DNA of 64,000 nucleotides from Nocardiopsis sp. CNR-923 (GCF_001942255.1 NZ_MKKC01000067.1:1-64000), one strand, 5' to 3'. Positions 37,221 through 46,682 are shown, numbered from the stretch's first letter. Notes: generated from the sequence alone by a model not told the origin. A program made the numbers and translations.

Positions 37221-37369
37221 GCACATGCTCGTGGCGGAGAGTTTACTGAGACACGGAACACCGCGCGCGACGCACCCGAGCCCATACGCGACAAAGCTCC
37301 GGCGGGTGTTATCAGCACCCCCGGAGCACGGTCAGCCGTCCGCAACCCCTCGCAAGGGAGACCACCGAC

Positions 37370-37612
37370 ATGTCCGTTGTACATCACCCCCCGACCCTCG
37401 CCTACCCCGGGCGGCGCCGGGCGGCCCGGACCTGCCCGGGGCTGGCGTCCCTGACCGGCCCGGATGCGTGCCGACCTCAGGGCCGACCTCGCCACCCTGG
37501 AGGGGACCACGCCCACCCTCGCCGACGACGTCGCCGGGGCCCTGGGGAGCCGTCACGTGCCACCTGGTCTCCGCTCTGGCCTGAACGCGGGACGAGGACC
37601 ACAACGGCCTGA
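37370..37612 (+). pseudogene. Doubtful small gene or broken ATP-binding protein
   Basis: ATG 37370 is preceded by AAGGGAG and begins SVVHHPPTLAYPGRRRAA, which resembles the start of short HATPase-type proteins that often sit beside XRE/DUF397 pairs. The frame then becomes Arg/Pro-rich, while another frame offers DLRADLATLEGTTPTLADDV. No ATP-site motif is visible in any frame, so this is either a broken gene or noise. The surrounding gap, 37161-37758, otherwise holds only the operator described above. Confidence 0.3.
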
Positions 37613-37758
37613 CCTCGGGACCCTCGGGGAACCAGGCCGGAGCCAAGGAGCGTACCGACCGGCCGGTTTGATACCGGGCCGCGCCTCGCCTAAGGTGCTG
37701 GCACCCCGGTTTCCGGCGCCCGTCGCCCGACGTGGCCGGTCACGACAAGGAGTCACCG

Positions 37759-38136
37759 ATGGCAGTCGACCCCTCAGGAACCACCCTGGCCGCAGCGCTG
37801 TCCGAGGTCCCGGACGGCCCCGTCGTCATGCTCAACCTGTTGCGCTTCGCCCCGGACGGCCGTTCCTCGTACGAGGAGTACGCGCGTCGGACCGGCCGCT
37901 TCCTGGCCAAATACGGAGCCGAAGTGCTCTACGCCGGCGACGGCACGGCGCCCCTGGTCGCCGAGGAAGGCCAGGACTGGGACGCGGTGCTGCTCGTCCG
38001 CTACCCCAGCCGCGAGGCGTTCGGCCGCATGGTCGCCGACCCCGAGTACCAGGAGATCACGCACCTGCGCACCCGCGCCCTGAGCGAGGCCGTGCTCCAG
38101 CCGACCGTGCCGTGGACCACCGGGCACCGGACCTGA
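37759..38136 (+). CDS. DUF1330 family protein
   Basis: A 125-residue dimeric alpha-beta barrel protein of the DUF1330 group: VVMLNLLRFAPDG at the start of the fold, YARRTGRFLAKYGAEVLYAG, and the family's DAVLLVRYPSREAFGRMVADP. The role of these proteins is unknown. ATG 37759 follows CAAGGAG by 6 bases; an upstream ATG at 37732 lacks such a site. It stands alone and is closed by a strong hairpin shared with deoA. Confidence 0.88.
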   Translation: MAVDPSGTTLAAALSEVPDGPVVMLNLLRFAPDGRSSYEEYARRTGRFLAKYGAEVLYAGDGTAPLVAEEGQDWDAVLLVRYPSREAFGRMVADPEYQEITHLRTRALSEAVLQPTVPWTTGHRT

Positions 38137-38153
38137 CCCCCGCCGCCGTCCGC

Positions 38154-38194
38154 GCACGGGGGCCGCGCCGGTAGTACCGGTGCGGCCCCCGTGC
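38154..38194. terminator. Bidirectional terminator hairpin
   Basis: GCACGGGGGCCGC (38154-38166) pairs with GCGGCCCCCGTGC (38182-38194); the loop contains CCGG/CCGG that extends the stem. It lies 17 bases after the DUF1330 stop and 12 bases beyond the deoA stop on the other strand, so it probably ends both transcripts. No U-tract. Confidence 0.8.
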
Positions 38195-38206
38195 GAGCGC
38201 CGTGCC

Positions 38207-39496
38207 TCAGGCCACCCGCTCGATCACCAGCGGCCGGGGCTCGTGGGCGGTTTCCGCCTCGATCTCGAACGCGCCCGCCAGCGCGTCCGCGGCGCGGTCG
38301 AACCGCTCGGCCTCGTCGGCGTGCAGGGTGAACAGCGGCTCGCCCGCCGCGACCGACTCGCCGGGCTTGGCGTGCAGGGTCACCCCGGCGCCGAAGGACA
38401 CCGCGTCCTCCTTGCGTTCGCGACCGGCGCCGAGCCGCCACGCGGCCAACCCCACCTGGTAGGCGTCCAGCCGGGTGAGCGTCCCCGACACGGGCGCCAA
38501 CACCACGCGTGTCTCGGCGGCCACCGGCAGCGGCGCGTCCGGGTCGCCGCCCTGCGCCCGGATGATCTCCTTCCACGAGGCCAGCGCGCTCCCGTCCCTG
38601 AGCGCCTGCGCCGGATCCTTGACCCCGTCCTCCCCGGGGGTGAGCCCGGCGGCGGCCAGCATCTCCCGGGCCAGGGCCACGGTCAGCTCCACCACGTCGG
38701 CCGGGCCCCCGCCGGAGAGCACCTCGACCGCCTCGGCCACCTCCAGCGCGTTGCCGACCTGCCTGCCCAGCGGGGCCTCCATGTCCGTGAGCAGCGCGAC
38801 CGTGCGCACCCCGTGGTCGTTGCCGATGTCGACCATCGTCCGGGCCAGCTCACGGGCCGATCCGACGTCCTTCATGAACGCGCCGGATCCCACCTTGACG
38901 TCCAGGACCAGCGAACCCGTGCCCTCGGCGAGCTTCTTGCTCATGATGGAGGCGGAGATCATGGGGATGGACTCGACCGTGCCCGTGACGTCGCGCAGCG
39001 CGTACAGCTTCCGGTCGGCGGGCGCGAGCCCCGTCCCGGCCGCGCAGATGACGCCGCCCGTGGACGAGAGCACCGCGCGCATCTCGTCGGTGCTGAGCGA
39101 GGCCCGCCACCCCGGGATCGACTCCAGCTTGTCGAGCGTGCCGCCCGTGTGCCCGAGGCCGCGCCCGGACAGCTGCGGCACGGCCGCCCCGCACGCCGCC
39201 ACGGTCGGGGTCAGCGGCAGCGTGATCTTGTCCCCCACTCCGCCCGTCGAGTGCTTGTCCGTGGTGGGCCGTTGCAGGTCGGAGAAGTCCAGCCGGTCAC
39301 CGGACGCGAGCATCGCCTCGGTCCACCGGCCCACCTCGCCCCGGTTCATCCCGCGCAGGAAGACCGCCATGGTCAGCGCGGACATCTGCTCCTCGGCGAC
39401 CTCGCCCCTGGTGTAGGCGTCGATCACCCAGTCGATCTGCTCGCGGGTGAGCTCCGCGCCGTCCCGCTTGGCCCTGATGATCTCGATGACGTCCAT
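38207..39496 (-). CDS. deoA: Thymidine (pyrimidine-nucleoside) phosphorylase
   Basis: Splits thymidine or deoxyuridine with phosphate to base and deoxyribose-1-phosphate. The 429-residue protein has the N-terminal ALTMAVFLRGMNRGE, the active-site DKHSTGGVGDKITLPL, and the phosphate-binding SGRGLGHTGGTLDKLESIPG, then KKLAEGTGSLVLDVKVGSGA near residue 195. ATG 39496 follows AAGGGGAACGGG. It is the last gene of the nucleoside uptake operon, 81 bases after cdd. The deoxyribose-1-phosphate would feed the mutase and deoC at 50-57 kb. Confidence 0.95.
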   Translation of the reverse strand: MDVIEIIRAKRDGAELTREQIDWVIDAYTRGEVAEEQMSALTMAVFLRGMNRGEVGRWTEAMLASGDRLDFSDLQRPTTDKHSTGGVGDKITLPLTPTVAACGAAVPQLSGRGLGHTGGTLDKLESIPGWRASLSTDEMRAVLSSTGGVICAAGTGLAPADRKLYALRDVTGTVESIPMISASIMSKKLAEGTGSLVLDVKVGSGAFMKDVGSARELARTMVDIGNDHGVRTVALLTDMEAPLGRQVGNALEVAEAVEVLSGGGPADVVELTVALAREMLAAAGLTPGEDGVKDPAQALRDGSALASWKEIIRAQGGDPDAPLPVAAETRVVLAPVSGTLTRLDAYQVGLAAWRLGAGRERKEDAVSFGAGVTLHAKPGESVAAGEPLFTLHADEAERFDRAADALAGAFEIEAETAHEPRPLVIERVA

Positions 39497-39577
39497 GTCC
39501 CGTTCCCCTTGCTTCGCGCAGCCGTGGAGAAGGCGTCTCCCCGGCGCCGGGTCGCCGGCACCGGGGAGACGTCCCCG

Positions 39578-39991
39578 CTACTTCGTGAGGTCGTGCGGCC
39601 CGAAGGCCCGCGGGAGCACCTGGTCCATGGTCAGGACACCCTCGGGGGAGTCGACCAGCAGGTGCGGCCCACCGTGTTCGTACAGCAGCTGCCGGCAGCG
39701 CCCGCACGGCATGAGGGTCTCCCCCCGGCCGTCCACGCAGCTGAACGCGGTCAGGCGGCCTCCGCCGGAGGCGTGCAGGGCGCTGACCAGACCGCACTCG
39801 GCGCACAGGGCCAGCCCATAGGAGGCGTTCTCCACGTTGCAGCCGCTGACGATCCGGCCGTCGTCGACCAGCGCCGCCGCGCCCACCGGGTACCGCGAGT
39901 AGGGCGCGTAGGCGTGGCCCATGGCCTCCCGCGCGACCGCGCGCAGCACCGCCCAGTCGACGGACTCCGGGTCCAGGGGTGCGCCCGTCAT
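39578..39991 (-). CDS. cdd: Cytidine deaminase
   Basis: Deaminates cytidine and deoxycytidine. The 137-residue protein has the substrate site GCNVENASYGLALCAE and the zinc ligands Cys in LALCAEC and the pair in MPCGRCRQLLYE. The N-terminal YAPYSRYPVGAA is also typical. Its ATG overlaps the stop of the permease gene upstream (ATGA), showing translational coupling within the operon. The product, deoxyuridine, is a substrate of deoA next door. Length normal. Confidence 0.95.
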   Translation of the reverse strand: MTGAPLDPESVDWAVLRAVAREAMGHAYAPYSRYPVGAAALVDDGRIVSGCNVENASYGLALCAECGLVSALHASGGGRLTAFSCVDGRGETLMPCGRCRQLLYEHGGPHLLVDSPEGVLTMDQVLPRAFGPHDLTK

Positions 39992-41250
39992 GACCGGCTC
40001 GCCCTCCACTGCTTGCCGATGCCCGCGGGTGGCCGCAGGCTCTGCGAGGCCAGCGACAGCACGAGCAGCGTCGCGATGTGCGGGCTGTACGTGGCCAGCT
40101 CGCGCGGCAGGGAGTCGGTGGTGAAGTACCACACGAGCAGCAGCAGACCGGCCGCGGCGCCGGCGATCGCCAGGCCCTTGCGGTCCCCGCGCACCTGCCA
40201 GACCGCGACCGCCAGCAGCGCCACCGCCAGGAGCAGCAGCAGGGCGTGGACCGCCTCGCCGCCACCGCGCACCTGGAGGGCGTCGGTGTAGCCGAACAGC
40301 CCCGCGCCCATGGCCAGGCCGCCCGGCCGCCAGTTGCCGAAGATCATCGCGGCCAGACCGATGTACCCGCGGCCGCCGGTCTGCCCCTCCTGGTAGATGT
40401 TGGACGCCACGATCGCGAGGAACACTCCGCCCATGCCCGCCAGGCCGCCCGAGATGACCACCGCGATGTACTTGAAGCTGTACACCGGCACGCCCAGCGA
40501 CTCCGCGGCGTCGGGGTTCTCACCGACCGAGCGCAGCCGCAGCCCGAACCTGGTCTTCCAGAGCACCAGGTAGGTCACCGGGATCATCAGCAGCGCGATG
40601 AGGGTCAGCGCCGACATCCGCGTGGTCAGACCGATCACCAGCGACGCCAGGTCGCCGACCAGGAAGATCCCGCTGTCGGCGACGGGCTCCAGCGCTCCCG
40701 GCAGCCACGGCAGGTTCAGCGTCGGGAAGGACGGCGTCGTCGGCGACTGGGCCGCGCCCGCGCCGGGCACGTCCGAGTAGACCAGGATTGACAGGTACCG
40801 CATCGCACCGAGCGCGAGGATGTTGACAGCCACACCGGAGACGATGTGGTCGACCGCGAAGGTCACGGTCGCCACCGCGTGCAGCAGACCGCCCAGCATG
40901 CCCCCGATGACGCCGGCCATCAGACCGATCCAGGGGTTGTCGAAGGTCCACGCGAAGTAGGCACCGAACCAGGTCCCCAGGATCATCATGCCTTCGAGGC
41001 CGATGTTGATGATGCCGGAGCGCTCCGCCCACAGACCGCCCAGACCGGCCAGGCCGATCGGCACGGCGAAGGCGAGCGTGGTGTTGATGGTGCCCGCGTC
41101 GGTGAGCATGTCCTGGCCGGTGATGACCCGCAGCCCGGACAGGGCGACGAACACCGCGCAGGTCAGGGTGAGGAAGCGCCACCTGGCCCATCCCCGGGGA
41201 CGGAACGGCGACTCGTGCACCGCCTCCGTGACGTTGAGTTCCTGGCTCAC
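39988..41250 (-). CDS. Nucleoside ABC transporter permease
   Basis: A 420-residue inner-membrane permease of the BMP/NupQ (YufQ) type with about ten helices. GGLWAERSGIINIGLEGMM is the family's first signature; GLRLRSVGENPDAAESLGV is the coupling loop near residue 230, and the C-terminal region has IYQEGQTGGRGYIGLAAMIFG. The N-terminal 40 residues are cytoplasmic. ATG 41250 overlaps the stop of the other permease gene by four bases. Confidence 0.93.
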   Translation of the reverse strand: MSQELNVTEAVHESPFRPRGWARWRFLTLTCAVFVALSGLRVITGQDMLTDAGTINTTLAFAVPIGLAGLGGLWAERSGIINIGLEGMMILGTWFGAYFAWTFDNPWIGLMAGVIGGMLGGLLHAVATVTFAVDHIVSGVAVNILALGAMRYLSILVYSDVPGAGAAQSPTTPSFPTLNLPWLPGALEPVADSGIFLVGDLASLVIGLTTRMSALTLIALLMIPVTYLVLWKTRFGLRLRSVGENPDAAESLGVPVYSFKYIAVVISGGLAGMGGVFLAIVASNIYQEGQTGGRGYIGLAAMIFGNWRPGGLAMGAGLFGYTDALQVRGGGEAVHALLLLLAVALLAVAVWQVRGDRKGLAIAGAAAGLLLLVWYFTTDSLPRELATYSPHIATLLVLSLASQSLRPPAGIGKQWRASRS

Positions 41251-42800
41251 TGTGCCTCCCCGCCGCGTTCGCCGTCGGTCTTCGGACCGCTCTGGCCCTC
41301 ACCGCCGGGCGTGGGCGCGGCGCCCACGGGTTCCGCGGCCACGGTCGTGGCGCCGAGCTGCTTGCCGATCTGCTGCTGCTGGTAACGACGGCCCCACCGG
41401 TGCACGACCTCGTAGACCACGACGACCGTGAGCACGATGGTGGCCTGCGCGATGACCGCGATCTCCTGCGGGATGTTGTCGAAGGGCAGGATGTTCGCCG
41501 CCTGGGTCAGGAACGACCAGAACATGGCGGCGAAGACGATGCCCACCGGGTGGTTGCGTCCCAGCAGGGCGATGGCGATCCCGATGAAGCCGATGCCGGT
41601 GGGGAAGTCCAGCGCGTAGTAGTGCGCGCTCCCGAGCAGCTGGGGAAGACCCACCAGTCCCGCGACCATGCCCGAGAAGAGCATGGACAGGAACACCATC
41701 TTCTTCACGTTGATGCCGCTGGCGTCGGCCGCCGACTGCGACTGTCCGGTGGCCCGCAGCTCGAAGCCGAAACGGGTGCGGTTGAGCATCACCGAGTAGC
41801 CGACGCCGACCGCGACGGCCAGGAACACCAGGCCGAGGATCTCCCGGTCCGAGCCGAGGAAGCCCGCCGGGATCCCGGGGACCCACGACGACTCGGGCAG
41901 CGGCGGGGTGCCGATGTTGTTGGTGCTGATCTGGACCGCGAGGCGGTCGGTGCTCAACAGGTAGGCGGTGATTCCGGTGGCGATCGCGTTGAGCATGATC
42001 GTGGAGATCACCTCGGACACGCCCCGGGCGACCTTGAGGTACCCGGCGATGCCGGCCCAGGCGCCGCCCACGGCCACGGCCACCACGATCATGAGGATCT
42101 GGCTGAACGGCGGCGGCAGGATCAGGTAGCCGCCCACCGCGGCCGACAGCAGGGCGGCCAGGCGGTACTGGCCGTCGACGCCGATGTTGAACAGCTTCAT
42201 CTTGAAGCCGATCGCCACGGCCACGGCGGCCAGGTAGTAGGTCGTGCTGTCGTTGATGATCTGCACCAGGCTGTCCGGGCGGGTGCCGTACTCCAGCATC
42301 CGGGCGAACGTCGTCATCGGCGCGATGCCGCTGAGGACCAGGACGAGCGCGGTGACCGCGATGGCGATCAGCCCGGCCGCGAACACCGCGGCGAAGGACA
42401 GCGCCAGCAGCGCCGACAGGCGTTGGAACAGCAGGAAGGTGAGGGCGGAGCCCACGACGGCGCCGATGGCGACGGCGACGGGCTCGATCAGCTGCAGGTC
42501 CAGCAGCCACGTCGACAGCAGCCCGGCGACGACCGACAGCACCAGGGCCGTCGGTACCACCAGGGTGTTGTGCAGGGTGGTGCCCTGTTCCTGCGTGCCC
42601 GCCGCCGCGACTCGGGGCTCGGGCGGAACGATCCGGGCGCTCACGACCACGAAGGCGAAGGCCGCGGTGACGCCGACGATCAGCGCCGCCCACCACAGCA
42701 GCGCCAGATCGAGGGCGAACGTGACACCCGTGCCCAGCACCACGGCGATGGCGAAGGCCGCGGGTCCGGGGAGCGAGCGTCGGTTGTCAGTGGTCGTCAC
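41247..42800 (-). CDS. Nucleoside ABC transporter permease, long form
   Basis: A 517-residue permease of the NupP (YufP) type. An N-terminal four-helix extension (residues 10-130) precedes the conserved core: FNIGVDGQYRLAALLSAAVG near residue 208, GVSEVISTIMLNAIA near 262, and the coupling loop GFELRATGQSQSAADASGI near 355. It forms the channel together with the permease encoded downstream. ATG 42800 overlaps the ATPase gene stop by four bases. The acidic/Gly-rich C-terminal 25 residues are likely cytoplasmic. Confidence 0.93.
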   Translation of the reverse strand: MTTTDNRRSLPGPAAFAIAVVLGTGVTFALDLALLWWAALIVGVTAAFAFVVVSARIVPPEPRVAAAGTQEQGTTLHNTLVVPTALVLSVVAGLLSTWLLDLQLIEPVAVAIGAVVGSALTFLLFQRLSALLALSFAAVFAAGLIAIAVTALVLVLSGIAPMTTFARMLEYGTRPDSLVQIINDSTTYYLAAVAVAIGFKMKLFNIGVDGQYRLAALLSAAVGGYLILPPPFSQILMIVVAVAVGGAWAGIAGYLKVARGVSEVISTIMLNAIATGITAYLLSTDRLAVQISTNNIGTPPLPESSWVPGIPAGFLGSDREILGLVFLAVAVGVGYSVMLNRTRFGFELRATGQSQSAADASGINVKKMVFLSMLFSGMVAGLVGLPQLLGSAHYYALDFPTGIGFIGIAIALLGRNHPVGIVFAAMFWSFLTQAANILPFDNIPQEIAVIAQATIVLTVVVVYEVVHRWGRRYQQQQIGKQLGATTVAAEPVGAAPTPGGEGQSGPKTDGERGGEAQ

Positions 42801-44407
42801 GACTCGCCCCCGTCCTCGTCGGCACGGTCAGTTCCCTCAGCACCGCTGTCACTCTCCGTGGAACCGCCGCCCGCGCGCAGTCCGGCGCCGGTCATGGCGG
42901 AGCCCAACTGTTCGGGGGTGACGGTGGTCGGGTCGGCCTGCGCGACCAGGCGGCCTCGCAGGATCACGTGGATGGTGTCGGACATGCCGATCAGCTCGTC
43001 CAGGTCGGCGGAGATCAGCAGCACCGCGAGCCCGGCGGCGCGGGCCTCGCGCAGCTGCTCCCAGATGGCCGACTGCGCGCCCACGTCCACGCCGCGCGTG
43101 GGGTGCGCCGCGACGAGGAAGCGCGGCGATCCGCTCATCTCCCGGCCGATGATGAACTTCTGCTGGTTGCCGCCGGACAGGGCGTCGGCGATGACGTCGA
43201 TGCTCGGCGTGCGCACGTCGTACTCGGCGACGATGCGTTCGGAGTCGGCGCGCGCCCCCACGCGGTTGATCCAGGGGCCGCGCACGCTGGGCTCCTTGGT
43301 CTGGTGGCCCAGGATGCGGTTCTCCCACAGCGGGGACTCCAGCAGCACACCGTGCCGGTGGCGGTCCTCGGGGATGTAGCCGACCCCCGCCTCGCGGATG
43401 CGCAGCGTCGACCAGCCGGTGACGTCCTGGCTCTCCAGGTGGATGCGGCCCGAGGCGAGGTGGCGCATGCCCATGATCGCCTCGATCAGCTCGGACTGGC
43501 CGTTGCCCTCGACTCCGGCGATGCCGACGATCTCACCCCGGTGGATGTCGACGCTGACGTCGTCCACGACCGGGCGTCCCCCGGCGGAACGGACCGTCAC
43601 CCCGTCGAGCGAGAGCACGACGTGGTCGGTGACGGTGGACTCGCGCAGCTCGGGCACGGGCAGTTCGCCGCCGACCATGAGCGTGGCCAGTTCCCGGGCG
43701 GTGGTGGTGCTCGGGTCAGCTGTGGCCACCGTGGTTCCCCGGCGGATGACGGTGATGTCGTCGGCGACGGACAGCACCTCGTCGAGCTTGTGCGAGATGA
43801 AGATGACGGTCAGACCCTCGCGCTTGAGCTCGCGCAGGTTGTCGAAGAGCTCGTCGACCTCCTGCGGCACCAGGACCGCCGTGGGCTCGTCGAGGATGAT
43901 CGTCTCGGCGCCGCGGTAGAGCACCTTGAGGATCTCCACACGCTGGCGGTCGCCCACGCCCAGGTCCTCCATCAGGCGGTCGGGGTCGATCCCCAGCCCG
44001 TACTGGGCGGACAGCTCCTGGATCGCGGCGCGGGCGCGCCTGCCGATGCCGTGGCGGCGTTCGGCGCCCAGGACCACGTTCTCCAGGACGGTGAGGTTGT
44101 CCGCGAGCATGAAGTGCTGGTGCACCATGCCGATGCCGTGGCGGATGGCGTCGGAGGGCGAGTGGAAGCGGACCTCCCTGCCCTTGACGCAGATCCGGCC
44201 CTCGTCGGGACGGTGCATCCCGTACAGGGTCTTCATCAGCGTGGACTTGCCCGCTCCGTTCTCGCCGACGATGGCGTGCACGGTACCGGGAGCCACGGTG
44301 ATGTCGATGTCGTGGTTGGCCACGACTCCGGGAAAACGCTTGGTGATCCCGTGCAGCTCGACGGCGGGGGTGTGGGTCGACCCGCCGCCCGATGACGTGC
44401 TGCTCAT
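42797..44407 (-). CDS. Nucleoside ABC transporter ATPase (duplicated domain)
   Basis: A 536-residue protein with two ABC domains in tandem, as in NupO/YufO. The first has Walker A GENGAGKSTLMKTLYG near residue 46, the family's HQHFMLADNLTVLENV, signature VGDRQRVEILK and Walker B TIILDEPTAV. The second has GVEGNGQSELIEAIMG, a divergent Walker A, and ALSGGNQQKFIIGREM, followed by AAHPTRGVDVGA. ATG 44407 follows CACGAGGAG. It is separated from the binding-protein gene by a 166-base gap with a strong hairpin. Confidence 0.95.
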   Translation of the reverse strand: MSSTSSGGGSTHTPAVELHGITKRFPGVVANHDIDITVAPGTVHAIVGENGAGKSTLMKTLYGMHRPDEGRICVKGREVRFHSPSDAIRHGIGMVHQHFMLADNLTVLENVVLGAERRHGIGRRARAAIQELSAQYGLGIDPDRLMEDLGVGDRQRVEILKVLYRGAETIILDEPTAVLVPQEVDELFDNLRELKREGLTVIFISHKLDEVLSVADDITVIRRGTTVATADPSTTTARELATLMVGGELPVPELRESTVTDHVVLSLDGVTVRSAGGRPVVDDVSVDIHRGEIVGIAGVEGNGQSELIEAIMGMRHLASGRIHLESQDVTGWSTLRIREAGVGYIPEDRHRHGVLLESPLWENRILGHQTKEPSVRGPWINRVGARADSERIVAEYDVRTPSIDVIADALSGGNQQKFIIGREMSGSPRFLVAAHPTRGVDVGAQSAIWEQLREARAAGLAVLLISADLDELIGMSDTIHVILRGRLVAQADPTTVTPEQLGSAMTGAGLRAGGGSTESDSGAEGTDRADEDGGES

Positions 44408-44494
44408 CTGTCTCCTCGTGAAACTGGCGGCGGGGCGCGGGGCCGGCCGGGTGGCGGCCCCAGGCGCCGTCGTCGCGAAGCGGCAACCAGCAGC

Positions 44495-44528
44495 GGCACC
44501 GGGCGCGGGTCCTCCGCGCGCCGGTGCC
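44495..44528 (-). terminator. Intercistronic hairpin after the binding-protein gene
   Basis: GGCACCGGGCGCGG (44495-44508) pairs with CCGCGCGCCGGTGCC (44514-44528), with one bulged base and a 5-base loop. It lies 45 bases after the lipoprotein stop and 88 before the ATPase start. Such hairpins often lower transporter subunit output relative to the binding protein, by attenuation or by blocking RNA decay. Confidence 0.6.
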
Positions 44529-44573
44529 GCCCTCCGGTGCGGTGCCACGGGACGGGCCCGTGGCGCGGCGTGT

Positions 44574-45621
44574 TTACGGCTCGGTCGGGACCTCGATCTC
44601 GCCGTCGATGATCTGCTGCCGGTACTCGTCCAGGTCCTCGACCAGCGGGGCGATGAGCTCCTCGTTGGACTGTGTGTAGTCCACGCCGCCCGAGGCGAGG
44701 TCGAAGCGCTGGATGCCGCCCTGGACGTCGCCCTCGACGCGTCCGCGATCAGCTCGAACACGGCCACGTCCACCTGCTTGATGGCGGAGGTGAGCACGTA
44801 CGGCTTCTGGTCGTCCTCGGCGTTCTCGTACTGGTCGCTGTCGACGCCGATGAACAGGAAGTCGTTCTCGACGGCGGCCTGGAGGACGCCGTTGCCGGAG
44901 GCGCCGGCGGCGTGGTAGATGACGTCCGCGCCCCGGTCGTACTGGGCCTGGGCGGTCTCGCGGCCCGCGGCGGGGTCGCTGAAGCCGCTGAAGTCCGGCG
45001 GCTGGCTGATGTAGTCGACCTCGACCTCGATGGCGTCGTCGACGTGCGCGACACCGGCCTCGAACCCGGCCTGGAACTTGTGGATCAGCGGGGTCTCGAC
45101 ACCGCCGATGAAGCCGACGTGGTCCTCCTCGGTGGACAGCGCCGCGGCGGCGCCGGCCAGGAAGGAGGCCTGCTCCTCGGCGAAGACCAGACTGGTGACG
45201 TTGTGGATGTCGTCGATCTCGGAGTCCACGATGGCGAAGTGGACGTCCGGGTAGTCCTCGGCGACCGCCAGGACGGACTCCGCGTAGGCGAACCCGACGG
45301 CGATAACGACGTCGAAGCCCTCCTCGGCCATGGTGGCCAGGCGCTCCTCCTTGGCGGACTCGGGCTCGCCGTCGGCGGGCTCGAAGTCGCGCGTCTCCAC
45401 GCCCAGCGACTCCGCGGCCTGGGTCAGACCGCGGTAGGCCGAGTCGTTGAACGAACGGTCTCCGCGACCGCCGACGTCGTAGGCGAGACGACGCGGACGT
45501 CGGAGTTCGCCTCACCGCCACTGCCGTCCTCGGCGGTGTCGGTCGCGTTGTCACACGCGGTGAGGGCCAGCGCACCCGCCGCCGCGGCGGCGGCGAATCT
45601 GACCGCGTTGCTGCGCTTCAC
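44574..45621 (-). CDS. BMP-family nucleoside-binding lipoprotein (two frameshifts)
   Basis: The extracytoplasmic receptor for the nucleoside transporter. GTG 45621 opens a lipoprotein signal with lipobox LTAC (cysteine near residue 24). The Bmp/Med fold shows GDRSFNDSAYRGL near the start, then VVIAVGFAYAESVLAVA, FAIVDSEIDD, VTSLVFAEEQASFLAG, HVGFIGGVETPLIHKFQAGF, and VIYHAAGASGNGVLQAA. The N-terminal family motif lies across a lost base near 45475, and the C-terminus across one near 44745 (then GGIQRFDLASGGVDYTQSNE); both restored gives 349 residues. It heads the operon. Confidence 0.9.
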
Positions 45622-45950
45622 TTGGTAACTCTCCCCTTCGCCCTCCGGCCCGCATTCACGCGAACCGACCTGACTTCTGTTGCCGGACAATATCCGCTGG
45701 CGGAAAGCACACGTGACGGACGTACTGAGTTGTTACAAAGGCGAGAGCTGAGTGACGCGACTCCTGACTTGACACTTGCCGATCGGGCGCCACGCGGCGC
45801 CGACCGGATTCCCGTTCCTCCTTATCCGACCTCAGGTTCTCCAGCAGGGAAGGCCTTTTTGACACTCCGCTTCCGTTCGATTACCGGTCGTCACGCGACC
45901 CCGCCGGGGGAGCGCCGCGGCCTCCGCGGGGCCAACCGGTCTAGACCGGA
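45622..45950 (-). promoter_or_regulatory. Upstream region of the nucleoside operon
   Basis: This 329-base gap has no gene. The half nearest the lipoprotein gene (45650-45760) is relatively AT-rich, with several TATT/TTGTAA blocks read leftward, and must hold the promoter; I cannot pick one -35/-10 pair. At its far end, 45936-45949, is a 14-bp palindrome described separately. Confidence 0.4.
45936..45949. promoter_or_regulatory. CCGGTCTAGACCGG palindrome (dre-like core)
   Basis: A perfect 14-bp palindrome whose central GGTCTAGACC equals the core of the dre sites bound by the GntR/HutC regulator DasR in streptomycetes (consensus with T/A, not C/G, flanking the core). It lies between the nucleoside operon promoter and the stop of the hydrolase gene, 2 bases from that stop. 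A second copy of the same core is at 57796. Confidence 0.5.
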
Positions 45951-46682
45951 CTACCCAACCAGGAAGTCCACCACGGCCTGCCTGAAGGTCCATGCGGACA
46001 CCGCGGTCGCGTGGTCCCGCCCGGGGATCTCGACGTGCGCCCCGGCGCAACGGGCCGCGAGGTCCTCGGCTCCCGTCGCGAGCGTATCCCGGGCGCCGGA
46101 GACGAGCAGGAGGGGCACGCCGACGGGGCGGGGCTCCCCGACGAAGGGACGGGCGGCCTGACCTCGGGCGCAGGCGGCCAGCGCGGCCGCGTCGTTGCCC
46201 TGGAGCTCGGCGACCGTCCGGAAGACCTGGTCGAAGGGGGTGTCGCCGGCGCCGGGAGCGGAGAGGTCTGCCTCCGCGAAGGCGTTGACCGGTCCGAACC
46301 CGCCCAGGACGGCGCGGCGCACCCGGTCGGAAGCGGTCAGGGCCAGCTCCCAGGCCAGACGGGAACCCATGGAGTAACCGACCACGTCGACCCGGTCGAC
46401 CGCCAGTTCGTCGAGCAGGCCGAGCAGGTCCCCGATGAAGCGTTCCGGCAGGTAGGAGGCATCGTCGAGCGGCTTGTCACTGCCGCCGTGACCGCGCAGG
46501 TCCGGTCCCAGGACACGCAGTCCGGCGCCGCCCAGTGCCTGCGGCCACCCCGCTGCGCGCCAATTCATGCCGAAGTTCGTACCGAATCCGTGGAGAAGAA
46601 GGACGGGTACGGCGTCCCGCGGCTCGCTCGCGGGCAAATCCACGTAGCGCATTGTCACGTCACCGGCCAGATTCGCGGTCAT
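45951..46682 (-). CDS. Alpha/beta hydrolase
   Basis: A 243-residue cytoplasmic hydrolase. Oxyanion region LLLHGFGTNFGMNW near residue 28, nucleophile elbow VVGYSMGSRLAWE with Ser near 101, acid SGARDTLA near 198 and His in GRDHATAVSAW near 224 complete the triad. LRGHGGSDKP is the usual cap-loop motif. The short, helix-poor cap fits an esterase or a small-ring lactone/epoxide hydrolase. ATG 46682 has no strong site. It lies 139 bases after the lipoyl-protein gene, on the same strand. Confidence 0.88.
   Translation of the reverse strand: MTANLAGDVTMRYVDLPASEPRDAVPVLLLHGFGTNFGMNWRAAGWPQALGGAGLRVLGPDLRGHGGSDKPLDDASYLPERFIGDLLGLLDELAVDRVDVVGYSMGSRLAWELALTASDRVRRAVLGGFGPVNAFAEADLSAPGAGDTPFDQVFRTVAELQGNDAAALAACARGQAARPFVGEPRPVGVPLLLVSGARDTLATGAEDLAARCAGAHVEIPGRDHATAVSAWTFRQAVVDFLVG

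Noticed and set aside
39497..39577. Riboswitch or attenuator between cdd and deoA
   Set aside because: The 81-base gap has only a weak GC-rich self-match (CTCCCCGGCGCCGG) and no leader-peptide or known riboswitch pattern.
42797..45400. A fused binding-protein/ATPase of 867 residues
   Set aside because: The fusion arises only because a base is missing near 44745; the ATPase has its own ribosome site and ATG at 44407 and the lipoprotein has its own proper end at 44574.
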